Of a DNA stretch of 64,000 nucleotides, positions 47,216 through 58,544 are shown piece by piece (positions within the stretch are counted from its first letter, which is position 1; the number at the start of each line of letters is the position of its first letter). The position numbers and the translations under genes are program-made. The notes under the pieces were generated by a model. The model saw only the letters and a list, made by a program, of their open reading frames with translations, was not told the origin of the DNA and searched no databases. This stretch comes from Pogostemon cablin. Taxonomy: Eukaryota; Streptophyta; Magnoliopsida; Lamiales; Lamiaceae. The stretch spans positions 30,671,777-30,735,776 of the forward strand of contig CM042965.1 in NCBI GenBank assembly GCA_023678885.1, given 5' to 3'.

Positions 47216-50200
47216 ATACTAAAAGACTATGCTGTCATGTCTTCTGCCATACATCTGATTCCTACTCCCACTACACGACCATTAAAAGCTCTCGTCTTAA
47301 GGTCCTTGTAAATGGTTTACTAGGTCATCATCCGATGCAATCTAGGCGACAACAACCTTCGCCTCATCATACGATTTCTTGTAACAGGTGGTACTCGCGC
47401 TCCATGTGTTTAATTGCCTCATGGACTTGTGATTTCTTCAATTTTGCAACTGCACCAATATCATCAATGTAAATTGTGATTACCTTGGGCAAACTTAGAA
47501 ACACTTCAAAGTCCATCATGAAGTCTCTAGAGTCATATAGATACTTTAGCTGCCTCATAGGCTCCAATTCATCATCTTTCCATGATGGAGACCGGAGTCT
47601 GAAATATATTTCTATATAACACTCCTCCACATTATGACTCTACTTCCTAAGATTAAACACATAACCTTTGAGGAGAATTTACTGCCGTCCAATCTGACTA
47701 AAAAATCTGAATCTACGTAATCCACAAGAAGCAGTGAATCTGTTTAGTAAATCCACATATAATTCCCAGTCCTTCTCAGGCACTTTATATATGTCTTACT
47801 ACAGTTCATCATTCTTGTTCCGGGTTACGTTGATACCTTCTGTTCATGCGTTCAGCAACACAGATATCCAAATTCGTTCATAGCATTCTTTAGATTAAGC
47901 TTCCTTATTCGCCGAAGTATAAGGAACCGCTTTCATCTACTTTATCTTCTTCTTGTGTCTCAAAGATACATCCACTTAGATAAATTTATATGCTAAACGA
48001 GTATGGACTGTATCATTTTATGAAACTTGAGATAAGCATAATATCCTTTCTTGTGATCCGTATTACCGTGATCAAAAGGATATATTTTGCCTTTCTTAAG
48101 TCCTTCATCTCTACCGCTTTATTAACCGTACCCATACGCCCGATAATACTCTTTCATTGTCTCCAATGAGCAAGATACTATCTACGTATAGTACAAGAAA
48201 CACCACCACATTTCCGTCACTCTTTACAACACACAAGACTCATCCGCTCATTGATTTAAATCCATGCCACTGGATTACCTAATCAAAACAAATGCTTCAT
48301 GATCTTAAAGCTTGCTTTAGTCCATCGCTGGACAATATTAAGCTTACTATTAAAATGCTATTAGTATTTTGCAATGAATCACTCTGGTTGCTTCACATAG
48401 AAGTTTTCTTCAAGACTTCCAATCAGGAAAGCTGTCTTGACATCTATTTGCTGTTCCTCATAATTTAATATGAGCAGCAATGAATAAAAGAATCCGGATC
48501 AATTTAAGCATAGCTACCAGCTAATATGTTCCCTCATAATCGAATCATTTCTTTCTGAGTACACCTTTTCGCAACAAGCTTTGCTTCCAAGGTTTTCACC
48601 TTTCTGTATGATCCTCTTTTATTTCCTATGATCACTTGCAATGGCTTTTACACCATTTTAGTGATCTTTCAAGCTCCAGACTTAATTTAGAATCCGTAGA
48701 TTCTATTTCAATATTCATTGCACCTTGCTAAGATTCCACATTTTCATCTTGTAGTGCTATGTCGTATCCGTGGGATAATACCATGTTCACTAGGGATCAA
48801 GTCTCACGAATCTCCCAAAACATATATTTATGGGTCGTCATACAACCCTCCCACTACGACAAGGCACTACATGTAATTGTGTATCAGTCGTGACACGCGT
48901 TGCAGTTTACCTTGTGGTATATCCTCTTGTACACTTAGTACTTATACTTAGTGTTTTCCTCTCACTTCCTTTAGAACAACTTATACATGGGCTTGTGATT
49001 TATTACATAGTCCTTTTCCAAAAATCTGGTGTTTGTGTTAACAGTCACCCTTCGATCTTTTGGACTAAATAAATCAACCTTTATTTTTCCAGGATATCCC
49101 ACAAACAGACAAATATTTTACGAATTACTGTTTCTAGGGTATATCCATAAAATGAATTTAATTATTCAAAATAATTCATCATCTATCTAATCATAACCAT
49201 AAGAGCCTTATCCCTTCTACTCACTACACCATTCAGCTGGGGCATGCCCGGCGTAGTCAACTTGAGATTTAATCTCAACTTCTGATCAATAGCTCTTAAC
49301 TATCCCAAGAGGTATTCGCCATCATGATTGAATCATAATGACTTAATATATTTTCCATGACGCTTCACTGTACCAGCCTTACAATTCTTGAATTAATCAA
49401 AGAACTTAGACATGCAGTGCATCATATAAATATATTGGTTTCCAGAATAATCTTCGAATATTCATAACCACCTCTCGCCTGGATATTGTTAGGTTCGCTT
49501 GAATCAGAATGAACTAATTCCAAAATATATATCTTCGGCTCTACACCCCACAGCCTTGAAAAGACAGTTAATCATTTTTACTTCCAAGCAAGACTCGCAA
49601 GTCCGATAGTTTCCACTTCAGATAAACCTTACGGTCTATCGGCTATCAACTTTTGAATCCTACTTAAGTAAAATGAATTAGTCATAGACACCAAATGTAT
49701 GTTTAGTTCATTTGCGAAGGTTCCTTTCTCTTACTAATATTGGAAGATGCATTATTTAATTACTATTTATTGCATCTGTGGGATGTACATGATTCAAGAG
49801 TATACTTTTTATCCACCAACGTACTTTAACGGATTATAGCCTCATTCCTCATTACTATGACCATGTCATTTAAATGAAATGAAGTGTCCATCCGTTAATG
49901 CATAGAAACCGAAATCAAATTCTTTCTATGAAAACGTACGTAAAGACAATTTCTCATAATCAATTATTTATTCCTATCATAAGATAAATAAACTACTCCC
50001 ACTGCAATAGCCACTACCTTTGTAGTTTTACCCATGTTATTAAAAATCTTATTCTTACTTAGTGATAAACATTTAGTGATTCCAGTATCTACATATTTCG
50101 AGTCAGTAGATGCCATCACTAATCATGTTTAAACCATTAGTAAATAAGATATTAAACTTGTTCACATCATGATGAAAAATGGCTTTCTTTTGCCACATGT

Positions 50201-51260
50201 TTTGTTAGAAGTTTCCCACCATATACAATCTCTCGTATTTCAGGTAGAACTTGCTCAAAACATCCAGGCAAATTGTGAAGAATAAATTGATTTAGGTTTC
50301 CCTTTCAATTTCTATTCCAAGCCTTTCCAATTCATTCATCAATTCAACCATGATCTTCTGCCTTTTAATTTACTCAAGTATCCGAAGAGTTACATGAGAC
50401 CATCATATTTCTATGAACCTCTCATCTCTTCACTAGAGACTTTAATAGGCATCATGTGACGTCCTTTGTGAGAATACACATGTATTTTCTTAAGCAGTAA
50501 TTTTCAAAACCAAGATTCTTTTCTAATCATTTAATTGGGCCAAGTAAATATAATGTCTTTTAGTTAATAATTAGTGAAATAAAACCATTCAAAATTCAGA
50601 GAATCACAAATAAATTTACCGATCAAATCTTCGAATTTTATTCCTTTTATATCGATTCCCTCAAAACAATATAAAATAAAATTCACCGACATCTCAAGCA
50701 CCGTGAGTCTGCAAGCCACGATAGTGTGGACATTTACAAACCCGAACATTTACAAGAGAAAGTTTTACCCATTAATTTCATTTGTCAACCTCACTTTATG
50801 ACAAAATAATTAATAGTCGGTTCCTCTTTAGCCATGCAAATAAAAGCAGTGACTCCGATGGGGAGGATACTTATTATTTACATCTAAGTGTACACTATTA
50901 TTTGACCCCAAGTCCGCGGCCCAAGCTTATGTGCCTTACAGATAGAGAAGTGCACACGCGCTCGGATAACTTCCTACAGTCATCAATTACAAGTTTGTAC
51001 CAGTGAACCGCATATAAACTCATCCGATAGGGAGGAAGGTCTAAGCCAACGCGCAAGTTCATATGCTTCACATTACAAACGTAATTATTTAATGAAGTCT
51101 GTTCCTGCAATCCATGAATAAACTCATCCGATGGGGAGGAAGGCTCTAATGCCGACGCGCAAGTCTATTCACATTGCTAATAAACCAATAATAGAGGCCG
51201 CGGGAATTTATTACCAATCCCCTCTCCCACTTAGTTATTTAATTACCGAGGGTTTTTAAC
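47216..51260 (-). pseudogene. C2 degenerate copia pol
   Basis: Colinear with C1 30488-34500. The RNase H tail (47630-47367) has ITIYIDDIGAVAKL and KHMEREYHLLQEIV. The RT active site at 48177-48191 reads YVDS, as in C1. The integrase segment near 49215-49250 reads TPGMPQLNGVVSRRD, with Ser at the catalytic Glu position where C1 has Asp. No frame exceeds about 90 codons. The shared RT lesion indicates a common, already defective ancestor. Confidence 0.75.
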
Positions 51261-51269
51261 ATGCATATA

Positions 51270-51995
51270 ATATTTTTAAATAAAATATACAACTAAGACA
51301 TGCTTCTATTAACAGCAATTTAAATAAGTAAATCACATAGAACATGCCTTACATATATAACAATTAATTGTCAAGTTAAAACAATTAACTCAGTTATATA
51401 TCATAATTAATTGTATAATATGTTGGATCAATTAAATGGACCCTAGAGCATCAAATAAGCACAAAATGAGCAGCAGATTAATTAATTAATCATGCTCATT
51501 ATCTATGGCCCATAATCTTAGCCCAAAACTAAATTAATCCCACCAAGCCCACTAGCACAAAATTAGTCCATTATTTAAAATTAATTTATTATGCTTGGCC
51601 CATTACTCACAATTAATTAAATTAATTAGTCCAGCAGCCCATTTCCATTTTAATTAAATTTGGGCCAACAGCCCAAAACCAAATTAAAATTGAGCAGCCT
51701 ATTGGCCTAGCAGCCCAACACATATTTTAATTAAATTGGACCCCTTAGCCCAACAACCAAATTAAAATAAATTGAGCAAAGACCCAACAACTAATTAAAT
51801 CCAGCAGAAAAATAGCCCAGCAGCCCATTACCATTTTAATTAAAATTTGGGCCCAACAGCCCAAAACCCAAATTAAAAATTGAGCAGCCCACTATTAATT
51901 ACTGAATTGGGCCCAACAATACCTAATTAAAAATGGGCCCAGCAGCCCAATAGCATTAATAAAAAATAGGCCCAATAACTTAACTAGGCCCAACA
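51270..51995 (-). repeat. TGGGCY-rich block in C2 leader
   Basis: AT-rich sequence with about 20 TGGGCC/TGGGCT motifs (GCCCA on the plus strand), spaced irregularly among AATTAAAT tracts. TGGGCY is the plant site II motif bound by TCP factors. Whether it acts here is unknown. Absent from C1. Confidence 0.6.
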
Positions 51996-52600
51996 ACCCA
52001 TGCTTGCTGCCCTAGAAAAGCCCCAGCCGCGACCAGCTTCAACACCCGTCTCCACCGGTGCTTGCTGGTCCCACGGCCGCCGGCTATCAGCCCTACCGCC
52101 GACGGTAAGCCACGAGCTGCCCTATATGACAGCCGCCAACATCGCGCAGCAGCCGTCGACGGTCGTGCCCCAGCCCACCGCCGTCGCGCCAGTCCACACC
52201 TTGCAGCATCGCCGGCCTGCCACGACAACACCTTGCCGGACGCACGACTATCGCCAAACCAGTCGCCGTTCCGCCGCTCAACCTGTGCACCCGATTGCGA
52301 CCACCGGAAGGCGTCGGCTGTTGGCAGCCCCGATCGATGTCTAAAGGCGATACCATCAGCACCGCCGCGGAGCCCCTAGCCTCACCGGTACCTCCAGCCG
52401 CAAAGGTCTGAAGCCTCTCAACGTCGCGCCCCGGGACTGCCCTATCCGATCGAAAGAAGGGAACAGAATCCATGGAGGACTCGGTCAGATTGCCTCCTGA
52501 CTCGATCGAAAACCCCGGCAACTCGCCTGGAAGCTGCTCCGTCAGACGCCGCGAACCGCTCGGAAGGACCGGAAGCACCAGTAGACTCATCCAATAACAG
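51996..52600. other. GC-rich block in C2 leader
   Basis: A sharp rise in GC compared with all neighbours, rich in CCGCCG and GCCGTCGC-type words. Frames are open on both strands (165 codons minus at 52590-52093, 114 plus at 52000-52344), as expected of GC-rich DNA, and I recognise no domain in any. Possibly acquired host 5'-gene sequence. Confidence 0.5.
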
Positions 52601-53060
52601 TCTTTCAGTCAACGTTTCCCGCTGCAGTTTTCGCCAACCACCAGACATCTCATCTTTGACACCGGTCATCGGCAGTCGCTTCCGACTCGCCACACGCGCC
52701 ACCATCATTGATTGTGCTTGCAAACGTATTTTCTGGGTCGATTTGGAATCGGGTCCATCGTGTTCGTACATTGACAATGGCACGAAAGTTTTTCTTTTCT
52801 CCACGTTGACCCCGTCACACATAGTGAATGCGTGTGTAAAGTATGCAGCGATTAATAAAACAACATTCGTATTCATTCGAACATGTCAATAAGGGCAATC
52901 ATGTGAAATAGAATAATACAAACCCTTATTCATGCTTTTTCTATCATGCGTACTTGAAACACGATAAGCACAAAAACATGTGATTACATCCGGATCATAA
53001 CACATAATCATATAATCACAAGACCCTAACCTTACGATTCACGTTTCACCACGAAACCAA

Positions 53061-53073
53061 CGCTCTGATACCA
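53061..53073 (-). other. C2 primer binding site (tRNA-iMet)
   Basis: TGGTATCAGAGCG on the minus strand, two bases inside the 5' LTR. Confidence 0.92.
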
Positions 53074-53075
53074 AT

Positions 53076-54268
53076 TGTTGGCAATTGGATCGTACGATTC
53101 AACATGATCCGTTAGGATTAACAGTTAAACAAAATTCAGCGGAAGCAATTAGAATTGTTTACCGTACTTCTGGGTCGATGTAGAGGATGAACAGCAGAGA
53201 ACCACCTCTCAATCTTCTGCTGTATGTCCCAAGTCGAATCCTGCTATTGTGTGGGCAACAATCCGCAAGATTCTCTCAATATACTCCTGTTCTTTCTAAC
53301 TGTCAAATGAGGCACACACTTAGGGTTAACAAGAGCTGAGATGACTTATATAGTTGGGCTACAGCAGGGACCAGGAGGAGAAATTGGGCTGGGCCTCAAT
53401 TGAATTTAATTAACCAAGCTTAGCCCAAAGCTTTTAATTAAATCCAATAATAATAATATAGTCCACTAAAATATTATTACTGCACTACCCGTCCAATCCC
53501 AAAATTATGTTCTGGGCTCCTTATTATAAGCCCGACAGTCTCCCCATGTTTAAGATATACAATGTCCATTAATTAATTAAGTTACTGACAACTCAAATTA
53601 ATTAATATCTCATCCGAGAGTAGTACCACTCAACCTTATTATCATGCCGGAAATTAATCCACTTGCAAGATTTACATGATAAACCTTATGAGTTCCTCAA
53701 GGGGACATCATCAACCTATGACGGACATGGATTCCTTCTACAATCAACAGCACACCATAGATACAGCACTACTTCCCAACTCACCGAGTTTGTTGATTTA
53801 ATACTTATAAATCTCACCCATTGATGAATCAAAGAAATACATACTGCCCTACGTGTCGAGGTTATTGTATAGGGATTAAGAGCACGAACTTCCATAATAA
53901 CAGAGATCAAGTTCTACTATATAGTCAGTATAAGAAGAACGATCTCAGGCGGTCCTACTCAATACACACAAGTGCACTAATGTGATTCTATAGCCAAGAC
54001 AAGCTAATACCAAACCACACTACAACCATACCGATAGAGAGTCCCCGTCTATCTCAGTTGTGAGCATCTGTTTATACTTTATAAGGAAATCGATAATATG
54101 ATCTTCCGCGTGTTGTCGCACAACATATTATCTACAGTATAAAGTAAATGGACTATTGCATCATGCATATAAAATAAATTATAAGATGCAATCATTTGAT
54201 CAATGATTCTCATTTCAAATATTGTTATGACATTGTTCATACTAAAGCTAGACTTTTAGTATACAATC

Positions 54269-54273
<5 letters not shown>
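53076..54273 (-). repeat. C2 5' LTR (right copy)
   Basis: 1,198 bp, TGTTGGCAATTGG to TACAATCCAACA. Related to the C1 LTR in the central and terminal parts. Confidence 0.95.

Positions 54274-54303
<30 letters not shown>
54274..54303. repeat. Short (TA)n tract
   Basis: ATATA repeats that include the C2 target duplication; continuation of Helitron copy D. Confidence 0.9.
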
Positions 54304-54308
<5 letters not shown>

Positions 54309-54326
54309 TAGTTTCTTAAAGATAAC

Positions 54327-55183
54327 TGTTGTTGCTCCCAGTGGTGTAAGTGTGTTTACGTCAGTGATGTTGTCCTAAGTGTGGCAACAATTTGCACAAA
54401 ACGACTCTTATCAGAATGAAACTTGAATACGAATATGCAAGTTTGTACAGTGGAAGACTTTAAACACGGAATTACTCAATCTTTCTACAAACTTAGCGGC
54501 CTCATGGCAAAAAATATCACTAACTTGGAAAAAGTGATTTACAAAAACCAGATTCAAAGAGATGTAAATATTTCTTCCACTCTTCGAATACGCACATGGA
54601 TATAAATCCTAAACAAACTCCCAAATGGCAAAACCTAGATTGTTAGATCTAGATCCTACTTCAAGTATGCACTTTCACTAAATGTGAACAGTTACATAAA
54701 ATGTATGGGATATTACTATACACGTGATGGAGAATGAGATTTTACAACACCAGTGAAAACACTACAAGAGGAACGTAGTCGAATAAACTCTACGTCCGGC
54801 GACTCTCTTTGTAGGAACACTTCAAGTTTTTCCGCGCCACTGGAATGAAGTCTAACAGCTTCTATTTATAGTCATAAAGCATGTTGCATCCCTTTTTCAA
54901 ATAAGTGGTCCACTAGGAGATATAGAAACCACCCATGACAAATAACCAATCATTTACTTTGGGTAGTTATTTTCAACTTCTAGAATCTTCTGGACTTTTA
55001 GAACTTTTCAGATTGCTCTTCAATCTTGTGGGTCCCATTCAGCACGTTCTTCAATCAACTGCCACAACATTGAAAGCAACATCAAGCACAACACAACACA
55101 AACATATTAGTAGTTAAATAATAACTGGATGAGGATCGGCGTGATTCTAGATGTGACGACACTGGTCTCAACACTTCACATCA
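54327..55183 (-). mobile_element. Solo LTR (857 bp)
   Basis: TGTTGTTGCTCCC...CACTTCACATCA with flanks ATAAC (54322-54326) and ACAAC (55184-55188), a 5-bp duplication with one mismatch. The flanks are contiguous in the other Helitron copies. TATAAATAG on the minus strand at 54862-54870 fits an LTR promoter. No internal region or second LTR is present, so it is a product of LTR-LTR recombination. Family not identified. Confidence 0.75.
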
Positions 55184-55280
55184 ACAACAATTAACGAAAA
55201 TAGAATGACTATTATATAGTTAATTAAAAAAAATACTTAATTAACCACAATCATGAGTAAAAAATAATACTCAACTTAAC

Positions 55281-55287
<7 letters not shown>

Positions 55288-55357
<70 letters not shown>
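55288..55357. repeat. (TA)n microsatellite
   Basis: About 35 TA units directly upstream of a Helitron 5'-like sequence. Confidence 0.95.
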
Positions 55358-55360
<3 letters not shown>

Positions 55361-55990
55361 TAGCAAAGTCTTTTTTTTTGCTAATGTGTCGTCTCCTAAA
55401 TGACGTATAATTTATTTATTTATTTTTTTCCTATACAATTATTAATTTTAATTAATAAATAAATTTTTTAATATAAATAAATTAATTATTATCAAATCAA
55501 ATCATGCATAAAAAAGGAATAAATTAAAATTCTTTTTTTTTTAAATACTTATTTATTTTAGACAAACAATAAAATTAAGAATTTATTACTAGGAGGTACA
55601 TATTTTGATTATAATTGCACTTAAAAACAATGAAAAAAATGAAATACTATCAACTGCATATATATACAGCAAAGAGAAAAAGTTGTCCCTAAGTGGTGGC
55701 ACATTTTTTTTAGTGAGACGGATGGAGTAATAAATAGTTTTTAATTGTATTATACTATAACGTAACATTTAAAAAAAAAATATATAAGTCAAGATTATTT
55801 AAAGAAAATTAGAATATATATACATATATATTAACATTTTACATGATTTAGTTATATGTCATATTATCAAAAATCAAATGTTATAATTTGTTGCATATTC
55901 TTTAACTATTAAAAAAATCACGGATTTTATTTAATCATAAAATATAGGAATATTGAAATGATCCCACGTATTACGCGGGTTTCATACTAG
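55358..55990 (+). mobile_element. Short Helitron E
   Basis: The 5' region AGTATAGCAAAGTC...TGTGTCGTCTCC resembles the copy D 5' end. The 3' end has the hairpin CCCACG-TATTA-CGCGGG (55963-55979, one mismatch), a spacer and CTAG at 55987-55990. The last ~400 bp match copies A and G. No coding capacity. Confidence 0.65.
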
Positions 55991-56001
55991 TATTAAGTAT
56001 A

Positions 56002-56042
<41 letters not shown>

Positions 56043-56105
56043 ACTATTTAAAATATTTTAATAATTTTATTTTAATTAATTATAAAATGTTTGACCATAT
56101 TTTCC

Positions 56106-56149
<44 letters not shown>

Positions 56150-56159
56150 TATATTTTCC

Positions 56160-56225
<66 letters not shown>

Positions 56226-56229
56226 CACA
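55991..56229. repeat. TA-rich Helitron remnant
   Basis: Begins TATTAAGTATATTTTAATATA immediately after CTAG of copy E and contains three (TA)n tracts (56010-56040, 56113-56145, 56166-56219) with a duplicated TTTTCCATAAATTATA. Long Ile-Tyr frames here are artefacts of TA repeats. Confidence 0.6.
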
Positions 56230-56960
56230 CACACTATAAAGTATAGTATAGCAAAGTCCTTTGTCATTTGATTCGTTCACGTATAGTCTTACTATTTATT
56301 TATTTTTCCTATACTTATTATGACTTATTTACATTAGTATCATTAATTTCAATTAATAAATAAATCATTCGATATAAATAAATTAATTAGTATCAAATCA
56401 AATCATGTATAGAAAAAAAAGAATATATTGAGATTTTTTTATATATATAATTGATATTTATTTTAGACAAACAATAAAATTAAGGATTTATTACTAAAAG
56501 TTATATACTTTGATCATAATTGCACTTAAATACAATGAACAAATGAAATACTAACAACTATATAAATATACAACAAAGAGATAAAATTGTCCCTATGTGG
56601 TTGCACATTTTTTTAGAGAGACCGGTGGTGTAATAAATAGTTTTCAATTGTATTAGTTAGTTATAAAGTAACATTTTTAAAAAAATACAAGTCAAAATTC
56701 TTTCAAATAATTAGAATATATGTACACATATATTAATTTTTTACATGATTTAGTTATATGTTACATTATCAAAAGTCAAATGTTATACTTTGTTGCAAAT
56801 TCTTTACATTAATTAAAGAAATTGTCTAGCTATAAGAAAAAAAATCTACTTAATTAATGTTTTTACGTTATATAACACAGATTATTTAATTACAAAAAAT
56901 AAGAATAATTAACATTCCTTAATTTAAATGATCCCGCGTTGTACGCGGGTTTCATACTAG
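56230..56960 (+). mobile_element. Short Helitron G
   Basis: 5' region AAGTATAGTATAGCAAAGTC. 3' end with a perfect hairpin CCCGCG-TTGTA-CGCGGG (56933-56949), spacer and CTAG at 56957-56960. About 730 bp, non-coding, same family as copies A and E. Confidence 0.7.
56933..56949 (+). other. Helitron G 3' terminal hairpin
   Basis: Perfect 6-bp GC stem with a 5-base loop, 7 bases before CTAG. Confidence 0.8.
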
Positions 56961-58076
56961 TATATTGATGGGCATTTTCTTGACACACAATTAATCCCCA
57001 AGTATGAAGGATGCGATTGTAGCTTGATAAGCGACCAAATTATATTATCGAACACTAAAGGCCGAGTGATTATCAATCTATTATTAACTAAATTAACTAA
57101 AACTATTGTTTGGAAATTTATTTGGAGAATGATTATTAAACTAATTACTAGAATAATTAAATAACGAATAAAATAAAAAACAATAGAGAATTAACGAGAG
57201 TTGAACAAGTGAGAAAGTAGGTAGCTCTTCGGGCCATCCAGGTTCACTAATTAATCTCCCTTCCATATATCAATGTTCGACTCTGCCTTGTGGAATATGG
57301 CTGCATCACTAAGCCATGAAAATCTACTCTATAAGCACAAGCAGACAAGTGTTTAACACATGTGAATTACCTCGGAGTAAGAACACAATTTCACCCCCCT
57401 TTCTAGACATTATTAGTATCAATTATTTCCCGTGCACTAAGTACTCTAACCCGATATGATCTCCATTTATAGGTACTATGAAATTATCCTCTTTATCCTA
57501 CTTACTAACCCGAATTCAATTCAACTAACAAGTATTTATATAAATAGTTCTAATGAAGTTTCAGAGTCCCCTCACTTAGAATCATAACATGGAATCCTGC
57601 TCAGTAGTGAACGCGCTCAATCAATAACCAAAATATATACTCAGACTCTATATAACAATTAATGATGCACAAAATAACTCTGAGTATAAATTAAAAATGC
57701 GGTCTTATATAAAATAAATTCACAAGTCGTGTTGTACGGAGTATACACACGGAAGTTCAATTAAATAGGAAAACATTCATAAACCCTAGAACTACCAAAC
57801 CGGTTCTAGCCTATGGCACTTTGAAGAACGTTCACGGTGTTTGGATAGATCTTACCCATAGTCTTGAAAATTACAAGAGAGATTAAGTTGCGAAATAAAC
57901 CCTAGATATGGGCGCCATCATTTCTCGCTCCATCTTGAATCTTCATTTTGTTCTCACTTGATTCGCTGCATGAATCTCTCTCTACAGCTCCTGCAGATGG
58001 AGTTAAGGTATAGATGTGGTATAAGATAGACCTAGAATCTAACTCTCTTCATGATGTGATGATGTGATCTGCTTCC

Positions 58077-58085
58077 CTATTTATA
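58077..58085 (-). promoter_or_regulatory. A3 LTR TATA box
   Basis: TATAAATAG about 105 bp downstream, in the direction of transcription, of the GGTCGAG cluster. Confidence 0.55.
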
Positions 58086-58189
58086 CTTGTAAACCCTCCT
58101 TACGGACTTTTACTGGGCTTTTTCTTAGAAAACATACCAAAACATGCACTGTAGGTATGATATTACATAAAATAGTACAGTGTGTCTTC

Positions 58190-58350
58190 CCTTGACCAAA
58201 ATGGCTAGGTCGAGCTGCCTCGACCTTGGTCGAACAGCTTCTCTATAAGTTGAAGCTCTGTCCAGTGTTTCACTTGACCAAAACAGCCCTCGCTCAACCA
58301 ATATGTCCTGATTGAGCGGCTTCTACTGAGGTCGAGTGGCACCTCGAAAA
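58190..58350 (-). repeat. GGTCGAGC motif cluster in A3 U3
   Basis: About eight copies of GGTCGAG, GGTCGAA or their complements and CpG-decayed forms (TTGACCAAAA, GATTGAGC) within 160 bp. Confidence 0.7.
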
Positions 58351-58531
58351 CCATATTTTTCGATTCTGAACACTTTTGACCTGTTTTCCTGTATAAATAT
58401 GCTCAAATAACCTCAGTAGCATCTGATTCATGACTTTTCCTAACAACCCGATTTGCCTCGATTATAGACCAAATCGTACTCAATTTCCACATAAATTAGA
58501 GCTCAAAATACGTGAATTATCACTCTAATCA

Positions 58532-58544
58532 AACCCCCAAACTT
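58532..58544 (-). other. A3 polypurine tract
   Basis: AAGTTTGGGGGTT on the minus strand abuts the 3' LTR. Confidence 0.85.

Larger units (their letters stand above)
39448..54273 (-). mobile_element. Ty1/copia element C2 with nested A2
   Basis: LTRs (39448-40100 plus 46657-47204 after removing A2, and 53076-54273) have TGTTGG...CCAACA ends and the duplication ATATA (39443-39447 and 54274-54278). The initiator tRNA-Met site and purine tract are on the minus strand. Its degenerate interior matches that of C1 from the purine tract to about 51270, but the leader is entirely different: a TGGGCY-rich AT block and a GC-rich block instead of a minisatellite. Its left LTR is split by A2. Confidence 0.92.
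38442..55357 (+). mobile_element. Helitron-family copy D, split by C2 and a solo LTR
   Basis: The 5' end TCCTAAGTATACTATAGCAG follows an A inside copy C sequence that is uninterrupted in copy A. This is the best view of this family's 5' terminus. The element runs through GACGAGTCGTC, a promoter-like TATAAATA (38775) and its palindromic array to 39447, then resumes after C2 (54274), is split again by the solo LTR, and fades into (TA)n before another Helitron 5' region at 55358. Confidence 0.5.
56966..58531 (-). repeat. A3 3' LTR
   Basis: TGATGGGCATTTTC to TCACTCTAATCA, 1,566 bp, similar to the A1 LTR in its first ~900 bp. TATAAATAG on the minus strand at 58077-58085. A U3 cluster of GGTCGAGC/GGTCGAAC motifs lies at 58190-58350. 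The bases before it (TATAT, 56961-56965) may be the target duplication. Confidence 0.85.

Noticed and set aside
52093..52590. 165-codon minus-strand frame in the C2 leader
   Set aside because: The GC-rich block leaves frames open on both strands and no domain or family resemblance is visible; kept only as a composition anomaly.
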